This document shows, in pieces, positions 44,856-52,861 of a stretch of DNA of 64,000 bases. The stretch lies in contig NZ_CP041348.1 of the NCBI RefSeq assembly GCF_009834365.1, positions 466,001 through 530,000 on the forward strand. The letters run 5' to 3'. The first letter of the stretch is position 1; each line of letters opens with the position of its first letter. The position numbers and the translations under genes are program-made. This DNA is from Komagataeibacter xylinus. Its GTDB lineage: Bacteria > Pseudomonadota > Alphaproteobacteria > Acetobacterales > Acetobacteraceae. Below the pieces are notes generated by a model that was given only the letters and a program-made list of their open reading frames with translations, did not search any database and had not been told where the DNA came from.

Positions 44856-46193
44856 TCAACGTGCGGCGATCTGGAGTCGGTCGGCCACGCGGGCGCGGCC
44901 CATCAGCGGCAGCAGGTCGCGCATTTCCGGCCCGCTGTCTTCACCCGTCAGCGCCAGGCGCAGGGGGTGGAACAGGCCCCGGCCCGTGCGGCCTGTGGAT
45001 TCCTTTATCGCAGCGGTCCATGTCTTCCACGTGGTTTCATCCCACGGCTCGGCAGGCAGCGACTCCAGTGCGTGCAGCAGGAAGGGACGGTCGGCTTCCT
45101 CGATCACCGGCGGCACGATGTCGCCTGCCACCACATCCCACCAGTGGCGCAGTTCGCCTGCCATATCCACATTGCCCCGCACGGCCAGCCAGAAGGCTTC
45201 GGTCGCCCCCTCGGGCAGGCGGGCGCGGATTTCCTCAAACGGCATGGCGTGCATGATGCGCCGGTTCAGCCCCAGCAACTGCCGCATGTCAAACCGCGCC
45301 GCTGAACGGGAAACACGTCCGGGGTCATAGGTCTTGGCCAGTTCATCAAACGAAAGCGGCGCCGGATCATCCGCACTGCCCAGGCGGGCAAGGTAGGAGA
45401 CGATGGCCGAAGGCTCGACCCCGTCCTGCCGCAGCGCACGAATCGACAGCCCATCAAAGCGCTTGGACAGCTTGCCCCCGCCCTCATCCAGCAAAAGCGG
45501 CAGGTGCGCGAAGGTGAAGCGGTTGCGCTTTGCCCCCAGTGCCTCGGCAATGTCGATCTGCACGCCGGTATTGGTCACATGGTCCTCGCCACGGATGATG
45601 TGGGTAATGCCCAGTTCCATGTCATCCACCACCGAGGCCAGCGTGTACAGCACCGTGCCATCGGCGCGCACCAGCACGGGGTCGGAAATGGCGGGCAACT
45701 TGACCCGGCATGAGCCCATGACAAGGTCGTTCCATTCCACCGTGCGGTGATCGGACAGCCTGAAGCGCCAGTACGGCACCTTGCCATTGGCCTCGGCCTG
45801 CGCGCGCTGCACTGGCGTCATGCGCAGCATGGCACGGTCATAGACCGGCGGCTTGCGCATGCGGATGCGTGCCTCGCGCTTGGAGGCCAGTTCCTGCTCG
45901 CTCTCGAAGCATGGATACAGTCGCCCGCTGGCCTTGAGCGCCTCGATGGCCAGCGCGTAGCGGTCCAGCCGGTCGGACTGGCGCACGAATTCATCCCACT
46001 CCATGCCCAGCCAACGCAGGTCATCCTGCAGGGCCTGCACGTATTCCTCTTTCGAGCGGGCACGATCGGTGTCGTCAATCCGCAGCAGGAAGCGGGCCTT
46101 GTGGCGGCGGGCGAACAGGGCATTGGCAATGGCCTGACGCGCATTGCCAACATGAATCAGCCCGGTCGGGCTAGGCGCAAAACGGAGTTTCAT
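44856..46193 (-). CDS. gltX: Glutamate--tRNA ligase
   Basis: GluRS charges tRNA-Glu, and in many Alphaproteobacteria also tRNA-Gln before amidation. The 445-residue protein shows the class I signature FAPSPTGLIHVGNARQAIA (HIGH variant HVGN), LLRIDDTDRARS, ITHIIRGEDHVTNTGVQ and KLSKRFDG, the usual GluRS KMSKS variant. The C-terminal helical anticodon domain ends with RVADRLQIAAR. Alphaproteobacteria often carry two gltX genes; which copy this is cannot be told. Confidence 0.96.
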   Translation of the reverse strand: MKLRFAPSPTGLIHVGNARQAIANALFARRHKARFLLRIDDTDRARSKEEYVQALQDDLRWLGMEWDEFVRQSDRLDRYALAIEALKASGRLYPCFESEQELASKREARIRMRKPPVYDRAMLRMTPVQRAQAEANGKVPYWRFRLSDHRTVEWNDLVMGSCRVKLPAISDPVLVRADGTVLYTLASVVDDMELGITHIIRGEDHVTNTGVQIDIAEALGAKRNRFTFAHLPLLLDEGGGKLSKRFDGLSIRALRQDGVEPSAIVSYLARLGSADDPAPLSFDELAKTYDPGRVSRSAARFDMRQLLGLNRRIMHAMPFEEIRARLPEGATEAFWLAVRGNVDMAGELRHWWDVVAGDIVPPVIEEADRPFLLHALESLPAEPWDETTWKTWTAAIKESTGRTGRGLFHPLRLALTGEDSGPEMRDLLPLMGRARVADRLQIAAR

Positions 46194-46259
46194 GCCCCTT
46201 ATATGCGGCGATTACGCCCCGAACGCCAGAGAACACGCTTGCTCCCGCCCTCGTGGAAT

Positions 46260-46347
46260 AGAGAAAAGTTTTTGGGTGCCACCTTTTTTCAAAAAGGCGG
46301 CGTTCCCTGAAGCTTTTTGCAAAAAGCTTCACCAAAAACTTTTCTCT
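46260..46347. repeat. Dual-hairpin intergenic repeat, copy 5 (best preserved)
   Basis: The 88-bp element has 16-bp perfect terminal inverted repeats (AGAGAAAAGTTTTTGG and CCAAAAACTTTTCTCT). Inside are GCCACCTTTTTT/AAAAAGGCGGC and a 24-bp perfect palindrome centred at 46320/46321 (arm TGAAGCTTTTTG). It lies 14 bases after the stop of the 121-residue gene and upstream of gltX. Confidence 0.9.
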
Positions 46348-46360
46348 GCCCTGCGGGGTT

Positions 46361-46726
46361 TTACGCCTCGTCCTCATCATCGCCGCGACGGGGATCGAAG
46401 GCACGCCAGTCGCGCTCCATGGGGGTGGCGGCATGGGCTGCGAAATCATCAAGCTCATTGGCCGAGCGCCAGCCCTGCTCCCCCGCTTCGAGCACCTCCG
46501 CGTCCTCGCCAAACGCGAACCAGGCCTTGAGGATGTCGGCAGCCGAAAGACCCGCCATGCGGCAGCGCTCGATGCTGTCGCGCACATAGGCGCGGGCAAA
46601 GGCGTTGGCCTGGATCAGGTCGGGAAAGCCGCCCACCTCCTCGACAATATTGTCCTCCGCACCGCCTGACAGGTCGATGATGCGCACGCGCCAGCCGCCC
46701 TCGGGGGCAAAGATGTTTTCTGACAA
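46361..46726 (-). CDS. Conserved-looking hypothetical protein, 121 aa
   Basis: The product is soluble and acidic. It opens with WRVRIIDLSGGAEDNIVEEV and a helical segment FPDLIQANAFARAYVRDSIE, then GLSAADILKAWFAFGEDAEV, and an acidic tail RRGDDEDEA. No membrane segment or signal peptide is visible. It starts 14 bases after the nicotinate phosphoribosyltransferase stop on the same strand, so both are probably co-transcribed. I do not recognise the family. Confidence 0.75.
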   Translation of the reverse strand: MSENIFAPEGGWRVRIIDLSGGAEDNIVEEVGGFPDLIQANAFARAYVRDSIERCRMAGLSAADILKAWFAFGEDAEVLEAGEQGWRSANELDDFAAHAATPMERDWRAFDPRRGDDEDEA

Positions 46727-46740
46727 GATGAAGCCTTTCG

Positions 46741-47910
46741 TTATTCCGGGTCGGGTGGCATGCGGCGCAGCAGGAACTCGCGCCCCGCCTTGACCCGTGG
46801 CACGTCGTCATACGCCACGATATCCGCCGTGGCGTAAGTCTCGGACCAGCGGTCAGGGATGAACGAGCCCGTGCCGATCACATCCACCGGGGCATGGGCA
46901 TCGGCCATGCTCAGGCATTTTTCCACGCTGAACCCCGATGAGGCGATAATGCGCACATGCGGGAAGCCCGCCTCGTCAAGCACCTCGCGCATGCGCCAGA
47001 TGGCGGCGGCGGAAACCCCGGTGCCCACAAGGTAGCTGAGTTCCTTATCCGAGCGGTAGCGCCGGATGGTGCCTGGCGTGTGGCGCTCGAGCACATCATA
47101 GGAGGCCTGCGGGTCCAGCCCTTCAAGAAAGCGGCCGCCATGCGTATCGAGCCGCACGGCCAGCCGCCCCTGCGCCGCAAGTTCGGGGAAGTGCCGGCAC
47201 ACTTCAAGGGCGTCCGTCACCTCGCGGCCAAAATAGTCAACCAGCACCACCAGGTCCATTGCGGGATAGACCTCATGGAACATCTCGGCCGCCCGCAGGG
47301 TCGAGCCCGCATAGCCCACCAGCGCATGCGGCATGGTACCCATCCCGTGCGTGGTGCCAAAATAATGGGCCGTGGCGTCATTTGCGCCGCCAATGAAGCC
47401 ATGCGCCCCTTCCTTCTGGGCGGCATGGCTGCCAACGGAGGCGGCATAGGCCATCTGCTCCTGCATGCCAAAGCCCGCGCAATGCCGGGCCTCCATGGCC
47501 AGAAAGCGCACATGCGGCAGCGCCATGGCCATCTGGTAGGCATTATGGGCCGCCACACAGGCCGGGCCGAGGCGCTGGAGCACCAGTGTCTCGAGCGGGG
47601 CAAGGGCTTCAAACGAACCTGATATGTAAGCCAGTGGCTCGCCCGCCCCCACCCATGTGCCCTCGGGGTACAGGAGGGTCGTGTCTATGGCGATGCCGCG
47701 CGCGCTACCGACCGCGCGCAGCCACTCGCTCATGAGCCGGGGGGCGGAAATGACGGGACGGCGGAGGAAGACGGCATATGTCACCTTCCTGTCGCCAAAA
47801 TGCTCCACGATGGCGCGCGTGCGGTTGAAATACGCATCCGTGCGGGCTGCGATCATGTCATCCGCCGCGCAGGCAAGCCTGTCACGGCCTGCCGGTTCAC
47901 CCTGGGTCAT
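46741..47910 (-). CDS. Nicotinate phosphoribosyltransferase family protein
   Basis: It probably converts nicotinate plus PRPP to nicotinate mononucleotide in NAD salvage. The 389-residue product has ARTDAYFNRTRAIVEHFG at the N-terminus and the conserved core YISGSFEALAPLETLVLQRL. The phosphate-binding region RLDTHGGRFLEGLDP and IIASSGFSVEKCLSM lie in the C-terminal barrel, with DVIGTGSFIPDRWSETYATADIV. The start has GGAGGG upstream. The enzyme family includes decarboxylating relatives, so the exact substrate is inferred. Confidence 0.88.
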   Translation of the reverse strand: MTQGEPAGRDRLACAADDMIAARTDAYFNRTRAIVEHFGDRKVTYAVFLRRPVISAPRLMSEWLRAVGSARGIAIDTTLLYPEGTWVGAGEPLAYISGSFEALAPLETLVLQRLGPACVAAHNAYQMAMALPHVRFLAMEARHCAGFGMQEQMAYAASVGSHAAQKEGAHGFIGGANDATAHYFGTTHGMGTMPHALVGYAGSTLRAAEMFHEVYPAMDLVVLVDYFGREVTDALEVCRHFPELAAQGRLAVRLDTHGGRFLEGLDPQASYDVLERHTPGTIRRYRSDKELSYLVGTGVSAAAIWRMREVLDEAGFPHVRIIASSGFSVEKCLSMADAHAPVDVIGTGSFIPDRWSETYATADIVAYDDVPRVKAGREFLLRRMPPDPE

Positions 47911-47942
47911 CTGCCCTCCCTTCCCGCTCTACGGCGGCGGGG

Positions 47943-49346
47943 TCAGCGTGCCCCGCCAGCCATCCGGTGCATTCGCGTCTTCAGTTCCTCGGACAGACGG
48001 AATGCCATCTCCAGCGACTGTTCCGCATTCAGGCGCGGATCGCAAAAGGTTTCATACCGCTCGCCCAGATCGTCTTCCGTCAGGCGGTGCGCGCCACCGA
48101 TGCATTCGGTCACGTTCTGGCCCGTCATTTCAAAATGCACGCCCCCGGGGCTGGCACCCGCGGCCTCGAACACATCAAAGAAACCGTGGATCTCGGAGAG
48201 GATGGCATCGAACGAGCGGGTCTTCACACCCGTCGAGGTCGAGCTCGTGTTGCCGTGCATGGGGTCGCACAGCCATGTGACCGTACGGCCCGTGGCCATC
48301 ACTTTCTCGAGCAGCGGCGGCAGGTGGTCACGCACCTTGCCCGCCCCCATGCGCGAGATGAGCGAGATACGCCCGGCTTCATCGGTGGGGTTGAGGATGT
48401 CGAGCAACTGCTCGAGGTCCTCAATGGTGGTGGAAGGTCCGACCTTGATGCCGATGGGGTTGCGCACCCCACGCAGGAATTCGACATGCGCGCCATCGGG
48501 CTGGCGGGTGCGATCACCGATCCACACGAAATGGGCCGAGCAGTCATACCATTCGCCCGAAGTCGAATCGATACGGGTCAGCGCCTGCTCGTAGGGCAGC
48601 AGCAGGGCCTCGTGCGAGGTATAGAACTCGGTCTCGTCGATCTGGGGCGTGGTGGTGGCGTTCAGGCCGCACGCCGCCATGAAGTCCAGCGTCTCGCCAA
48701 TGCGCCCGGCAAGCTCGCCATAACGCTGTGCCAGCGGCGAGCGCTCGACAAAGCCGAGGTTCCAGCGATGCACCTCATGCAGGTTGGCATAACCGCCACT
48801 GGCAAAGGCGCGCAGCAGGTTCATGGTGCCAACCGACTGGAAGTAGCCGGTTTCCATGCGCTTGGGGTCGGGAATGCGCGCGGCCTCCGTGAAGTCGGAA
48901 CCGTTGATGATGTCACCGCGATAGGACGGCAGGGTCACGCCGCCCTTGGTCTCGGTATCCGATGAGCGCGGCTTGGCGTACTGGCCTGCCATGCGCCCGA
49001 TCTTGATGACCGGCACCTTGGCGCCAAAAGTCAGCACCACCGCCATCTGCAGCAGCACGCGGAAGGTATCACGCACGATATCGGCGGTGAATTCGCTGAA
49101 GCTCTCGGCACATGCGCCACCCTGCAGCACGAAGGCCTGCCCCGTGGCCGCCTTGGCGAGGTGGGCGCGCAGACGGCGTGCTTCACCGGCGAAGACCAGC
49201 GGCGGGTAGCGGCGCAGGCGGGCCTCCACGCCATTCAGGGCTGTCTCGTCGGGGTATCGCGGCATCTGCCGCGCGGGAAACGACCGCCAGCTCTCCGGCG
49301 TCCAGGCCTGCCGGGAAGAACTGTTGTGGCTGTGCGTCGCACTCAT
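47943..49346 (-). CDS. 3-deoxy-7-phosphoheptulonate synthase, class II
   Basis: DAHP synthase condenses PEP with erythrose 4-phosphate in the first step of the shikimate pathway; class II enzymes resemble plant and mycobacterial forms. The ATG at 49346 gives 467 residues starting [15 protein letters not shown]. Signature segments are [33 protein letters not shown] (PEP site), [29 protein letters not shown], the metal site [16 protein letters not shown] [26 protein letters not shown] and [12 protein letters not shown]. It complements aroKB in this window. The 5' region has possible leader structure. Confidence 0.95.
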   Translation of the reverse strand: MSATHSHNSSSRQAWTPESWRSFPARQMPRYPDETALNGVEARLRRYPPLVFAGEARRLRAHLAKAATGQAFVLQGGACAESFSEFTADIVRDTFRVLLQMAVVLTFGAKVPVIKIGRMAGQYAKPRSSDTETKGGVTLPSYRGDIINGSDFTEAARIPDPKRMETGYFQSVGTMNLLRAFASGGYANLHEVHRWNLGFVERSPLAQRYGELAGRIGETLDFMAACGLNATTTPQIDETEFYTSHEALLLPYEQALTRIDSTSGEWYDCSAHFVWIGDRTRQPDGAHVEFLRGVRNPIGIKVGPSTTIEDLEQLLDILNPTDEAGRISLISRMGAGKVRDHLPPLLEKVMATGRTVTWLCDPMHGNTSSTSTGVKTRSFDAILSEIHGFFDVFEAAGASPGGVHFEMTGQNVTECIGGAHRLTEDDLGERYETFCDPRLNAEQSLEMAFRLSEELKTRMHRMAGGAR

Positions 49347-49654
49347 GGGTCGGATCCTAATTCCTCTTGATACAAGACAGTCCTTTCCGCCCACGGGCGG
49401 AAGGGCCGTCTTTATGTCGAAAAAACCGGCATATGGCAAAGCCTGTTCGCGGCGCTTTGTGATATGGGTGGCGGGACAGGCTCCATAAATGTTGCATGGC
49501 GGCCACAACTCAGGCTGCGCGCGGCCCTTTGGGGTCGTATTGCGCGGCAGGACCACCCATATGTAAAAGAGGTATGGTTGGCCTGCCACGTAACCGCTTC
49601 CCTTAACAAAAAAGCCTTGGCATGCTGCCCCCTCAGGTAAAAGGATTACGGATC
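49347..49654. other. Divergent intergenic region and possible leader of DAHP synthase
   Basis: No certain gene is present. On the minus strand a hairpin formed by CCTTCCGCCC and GGGCGGAAAGG (near 49381-49403) lies about 35 bases before the start, and a 46-codon frame from ATG 49497 to TAG at 49357 contains Trp, Tyr and five Phe, but has no good ribosome site. On the plus strand AAGGA precedes the small secreted protein at 49655. Confidence 0.4.
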
Positions 49655-49999
49655 ATGGCCACCTCACGTGGGAAACTCATAACCGCCCTCTCGGCCGGGC
49701 TGTGCCTGTTGAGCGTGACGGCCATGGCCGCCCCGGCCAGCCAGGACGACACCAGCAGTTCCGATCAGGACCGGATGACCGTTCACGGCCAGCGCGGCCA
49801 CCTGCCGCCCGGCTATGAGGAAGCGCCGTCGATGGAACTCAACCACGGCCCGGACCCCGACCATCTGGAGCATGTGCATCGTGACTCCGTTACGGGCACG
49901 GACCTGTCGCGCTTCGGCACGGCCTACCAGAGCAGCGGCATCAACGGCGATGGCCAGCTTGGCGATTCCACCGGCAATGGCTGGGTGGCCCCACGCTGA
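49655..49999 (+). CDS. Small secreted protein, unknown
   Basis: The ATG at 49655 follows AAGGA by about eight bases and gives 114 residues. A signal peptide (MATSRGKLITALSAGLCLLS, cleaved after AMA near residue 25) precedes a hydrophilic mature part rich in Asp, His and Gly. HGPDPDHLEHVHRD in the middle is His/Asp-dense and could bind metal, although this is speculation. The C-terminus is Gly/Ser/Asn-rich (GINGDGQLGDSTGNG). I do not recognise the family. A strong terminator follows. Confidence 0.75.
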   Translation: MATSRGKLITALSAGLCLLSVTAMAAPASQDDTSSSDQDRMTVHGQRGHLPPGYEEAPSMELNHGPDPDHLEHVHRDSVTGTDLSRFGTAYQSSGINGDGQLGDSTGNGWVAPR

Positions 50000-50020
50000 A
50001 GCGGATGCGCTGTCAGGCAT

Positions 50021-50060
50021 AAAAAAACCGCTGCCGGGGCTGACCCGCAGCGGTTTTTTA
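50021..50060 (+). terminator. Terminator after the small secreted protein
   Basis: AAAAAACCGCTGC and GCAGCGGTTTTTT arms with an inner loop of about 13 bases, followed by TTATT. Confidence 0.9.
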
Positions 50061-50081
50061 TTGGGCAGGACATAAATCCGG

Positions 50082-50163
50082 ATAAAAGTTTTTGGTGAAG
50101 CTTTTTTCAAAAAGCTTCAAAAGGCGCCGCCTTTTTTAAAAAAGGCGGTCCCAAAACCTTTAT
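50082..50163. repeat. Dual-hairpin intergenic repeat, copy 6
   Basis: It is in the opposite arrangement to copies 2, 4 and 5: GAAGCTTTTTT/AAAAAGCTTC first, then GCCGCCTTTTTT/AAAAAAGGCGG, between ATAAAAGTTTTTGG and CCAAAACCTTTAT. It abuts the gor stop codon, in a convergent gap. Confidence 0.85.
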
Positions 50164-51560
50164 TATTCGGAACGCGGTGTCACGCGCGTGCGGGTGCGCA
50201 TGGTCACGAATTCCTCCGCCGCCGTGGGGTGGATGCCGATCGTGCGGTCCCAGTCGGCCTTTTTCAGCCTTGCCGTCACGGCCACGGCCAGCCCCTGCAT
50301 GATCTCGGGCGCATCATCGCCCAGCATATGCGCTCCTACCACCACCTGGCTGGCCTGATCGACCACCAGCTTCATTAACGTGCGCTGCTCGCGCCCGCTC
50401 AGCGTGTTGCGCATGGGGCGGAAGCGGCTCACATACACATCCACATCCCCTTCCTTCGCCGCCTCTGCCTCGGTCAGGCCAACGCTGGAGAGCGTGGGGG
50501 TAAAGAACACCGCCTTGGGCGTGGTGGCGTAACACCACTCGCGCGGGGGTGCCTTGCCAAACAGGCGGTCGGCCAGGTTATGGCCCTCGGCAATGGCCAC
50601 GGGGGTCAGGTTGAGGCGGTTGGTCACGTCGCCTATGGCGTAAATGCCGGGCACCGTCGTCTCGTTCCTGTCATCAACGATGATGCGCCCGTTCTCTTCC
50701 ATCGCCACGCCAATCTGCGTAAGCCCCAGCCCGGTGATCTTGGGGTGGCGGCCGGTGGCGAAGAACACGCAGTCGGTCTCGATGCGGGTGCCGTTATCAA
50801 GGCTGACAATGAAACTGCCATCAGTCTGTTTTTCAATGGCGGTGGGCGAGGCCGCCACGTGCTGACGGATGCCACGCAGGTCGATCGCATCATGCAAAGC
50901 GTGGCGCAGGTCGGCATCGAAGCCACGCAGCGGCAGGTTCTGGCGGTAGACCAGATCCACCGTCGAACCCAGCCCACGGAAGATACCGGCAAACTCCACG
51001 CCAATATAACCACCCCCAACCAGGCAGACGCGGGCAGGACGTTCCTCAAGGTGAAAAGCCTGATCGGACGAGATGGCATATTCCACGCCCGGCAATTTGG
51101 GCAGGGTGGGCGTGGAGCCGACCGCAATGACAATGCGCGCGGCGGTAACGCGGCGCGGGGCCTCATGCGGGGCGAGTGGCGAGGGGTCAATGCGCAGGGT
51201 GTGCGCATCCTCGATGGTGGCATGGCCGGTAAACAGGGCTACACCAGCCTTTTCCAGCATCGAGACATAGATGCCGTTGAGGCGGGCGATCTCGCGATCC
51301 TTGGCGGCAATCAGGGCGGCCCAGTCATTGTGGCCGCGCTTTGTGTTCCAGCCAAAGCCGTGGCTGTCATCCACCCAGTCGCCATAGTCGCTGGCCTGCA
51401 CCATCAGCTTCTTGGGCACGCAGCCCAGATTGACGCAGGTGCCCCCCCAGTGGCGGCTTTCGGCTACGGCAACCCGTGCCCCGTGGCTTGCGGCAATGCG
51501 CGCGCAGCGCACGCCGCCGGAGCCTGCGCCAATGACGAACAGATCAAAATCATAACTCAT
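50163..51560 (-). CDS. gor: Glutathione-disulfide reductase
   Basis: This FAD enzyme reduces GSSG with NADPH to keep the cytoplasmic thiol pool reduced. The ATG at 51560 gives 465 residues. FAD-binding FVIGAGSGGVRCARIAASHG at the N-terminus is followed by the redox-active disulfide in WGGTCVNLGCVPKKLM. The NADPH motif GGGYIGVEFAGIF lies near residue 175, ATGRHPKITGLGL follows, and the C-terminal HPTAAEEFVTMRTR has the catalytic His-Glu pair. It shares an oxidant-defence neighbourhood with the adjacent flavodoxin/ferredoxin reductase. Confidence 0.96.
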   Translation of the reverse strand: MSYDFDLFVIGAGSGGVRCARIAASHGARVAVAESRHWGGTCVNLGCVPKKLMVQASDYGDWVDDSHGFGWNTKRGHNDWAALIAAKDREIARLNGIYVSMLEKAGVALFTGHATIEDAHTLRIDPSPLAPHEAPRRVTAARIVIAVGSTPTLPKLPGVEYAISSDQAFHLEERPARVCLVGGGYIGVEFAGIFRGLGSTVDLVYRQNLPLRGFDADLRHALHDAIDLRGIRQHVAASPTAIEKQTDGSFIVSLDNGTRIETDCVFFATGRHPKITGLGLTQIGVAMEENGRIIVDDRNETTVPGIYAIGDVTNRLNLTPVAIAEGHNLADRLFGKAPPREWCYATTPKAVFFTPTLSSVGLTEAEAAKEGDVDVYVSRFRPMRNTLSGREQRTLMKLVVDQASQVVVGAHMLGDDAPEIMQGLAVAVTARLKKADWDRTIGIHPTAAEEFVTMRTRTRVTPRSE

Positions 51561-51642
51561 GCCGGTTGTGCATCCTGTCTCGGCCGGACGGGACACAGCA
51601 CGCCGCCTTCCGGCAATCATCCGCCCTGCGCACGGCGGGGCC

Positions 51643-51678
51643 AATAAAAAACCCCGGCCATGGCGAAATGGCCGGGGG
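51643..51678 (-). terminator. Terminator after the ferredoxin-NADP reductase gene
   Basis: Read on the minus strand, CCCCCGGCCATT pairs with ATGGCCGGGG and runs into six T. It separates this gene from gor downstream. Confidence 0.88.
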
Positions 51679-51689
51679 TGCGGGCGGGA

Positions 51690-52568
51690 TCAGCGCTCGG
51701 CGAACGCTTTTTCCACCACATAGGCACCAGGGTGGGAGTTGTTGCCCTCGTCGAAGCCGCGCTCCTGCAGCATCTTCTCGGTATCGGCCAGCATTTCGGG
51801 CGAGCCGCAGATCATTACGCGGTCATGCTCGGGGTCGAGTTCAGGGATGTTGAGATCGGTGAAGATCTTGCCCGTCTCGATCAGCTTTGTGATGCGGTCG
51901 GTCACGGCAAACGGCTCACGGGTCACGGCGGGGTAGTAGAGCAGCTTGCCCTTCACGTCCTCACCGAGGAATTCATGCTCGGGCAGTTCGTGGCGGATGT
52001 GGTTGGCATAGGCCAGTTCACCCGAAATGCGCACCGTATGGCTCAGGATCACGTGCTCGTAACGCTCATAGCATTCCGGGTCCTTGATCAGGCTCATGAA
52101 GGGCGCAAGCCCCGTGCCGGTGGACAGGAAATACAGGTTGCGGCCCGGGCGCAGGTTATCAAGCAGCAGCGTGCCCACGGGCTTGCGGCCGATCAGCACC
52201 TTGTCACCCACCTTGACGTGGCGCAGACGCGAGGTCAGCGGGCCATCAGGCACGGCAATGGACAGGAATTCGAGGTGGTCCTCGTAATTCGCACTGGCAA
52301 TGCTGTAGGCGCGCAGCAGCGGCTTGCCCTCGACCTCGATGCCGATCATCGTGAACTGGCCGTTCTCGAAGCGCAGCGCGGGGTCGCGCGTGGTGGTGAA
52401 GGTGAACAGCCGGTCGGTCCAGTGATGCACGGACAGCACGGTCTCGGCATTCAGGTGGCCGTATTCCTTGGTGGGTTCGGCAAGGTGGAACACGCCGGGC
52501 TGCCCCTCGACCGGGGCGAGGCCGGTGAGCATGGTCTCACTGGTTGGCATAATCAACGTATCGGACAT
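51690..52568 (-). CDS. fpr: Ferredoxin/flavodoxin--NADP reductase
   Basis: It moves electrons between NADPH and ferredoxin or flavodoxin, supplying Fe-S assembly and oxidative-stress enzymes. The ATG at 52568 has GGGAGAG upstream and gives 292 residues, about 30 longer at the N-terminus than the E. coli type. FAD-binding RAYSIASANYEDHLEFLSI and the GPLTSRLRHVKVGD loop precede the NADP motif FLSTGTGLAPFMSLI and the C-terminal CGSPEMLADTEKMLQERGF. It ends AYVVEKAFAER, the usual C-terminus of the alphaproteobacterial FPR type. Confidence 0.95.
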   Translation of the reverse strand: MSDTLIMPTSETMLTGLAPVEGQPGVFHLAEPTKEYGHLNAETVLSVHHWTDRLFTFTTTRDPALRFENGQFTMIGIEVEGKPLLRAYSIASANYEDHLEFLSIAVPDGPLTSRLRHVKVGDKVLIGRKPVGTLLLDNLRPGRNLYFLSTGTGLAPFMSLIKDPECYERYEHVILSHTVRISGELAYANHIRHELPEHEFLGEDVKGKLLYYPAVTREPFAVTDRITKLIETGKIFTDLNIPELDPEHDRVMICGSPEMLADTEKMLQERGFDEGNNSHPGAYVVEKAFAER

Positions 52569-52861
52569 CTGGTTATCACTCTCCCGGCTGGATATGACGC
52601 AGACACAGGATTTCCTGAAACATGCGCCACCCACAACGATATGGCTGAGGCGGGCATGTTTAGGCCATCCATAACGTGGATTTCCAGCACAAAACAAACA
52701 TATCACGCATCACGGGTGGCAGAATTCGCCGTATAAGGCTTATTCTGAGGCACGCCTGTCACGTCACACATGTACAATGCGCGCTTCTATTCAATGATTT
52801 CCCATGCCGATGCAAGCCGGAGTCCATTGTCCCCGCCGCATGGATGACGCACATAGGAAGC

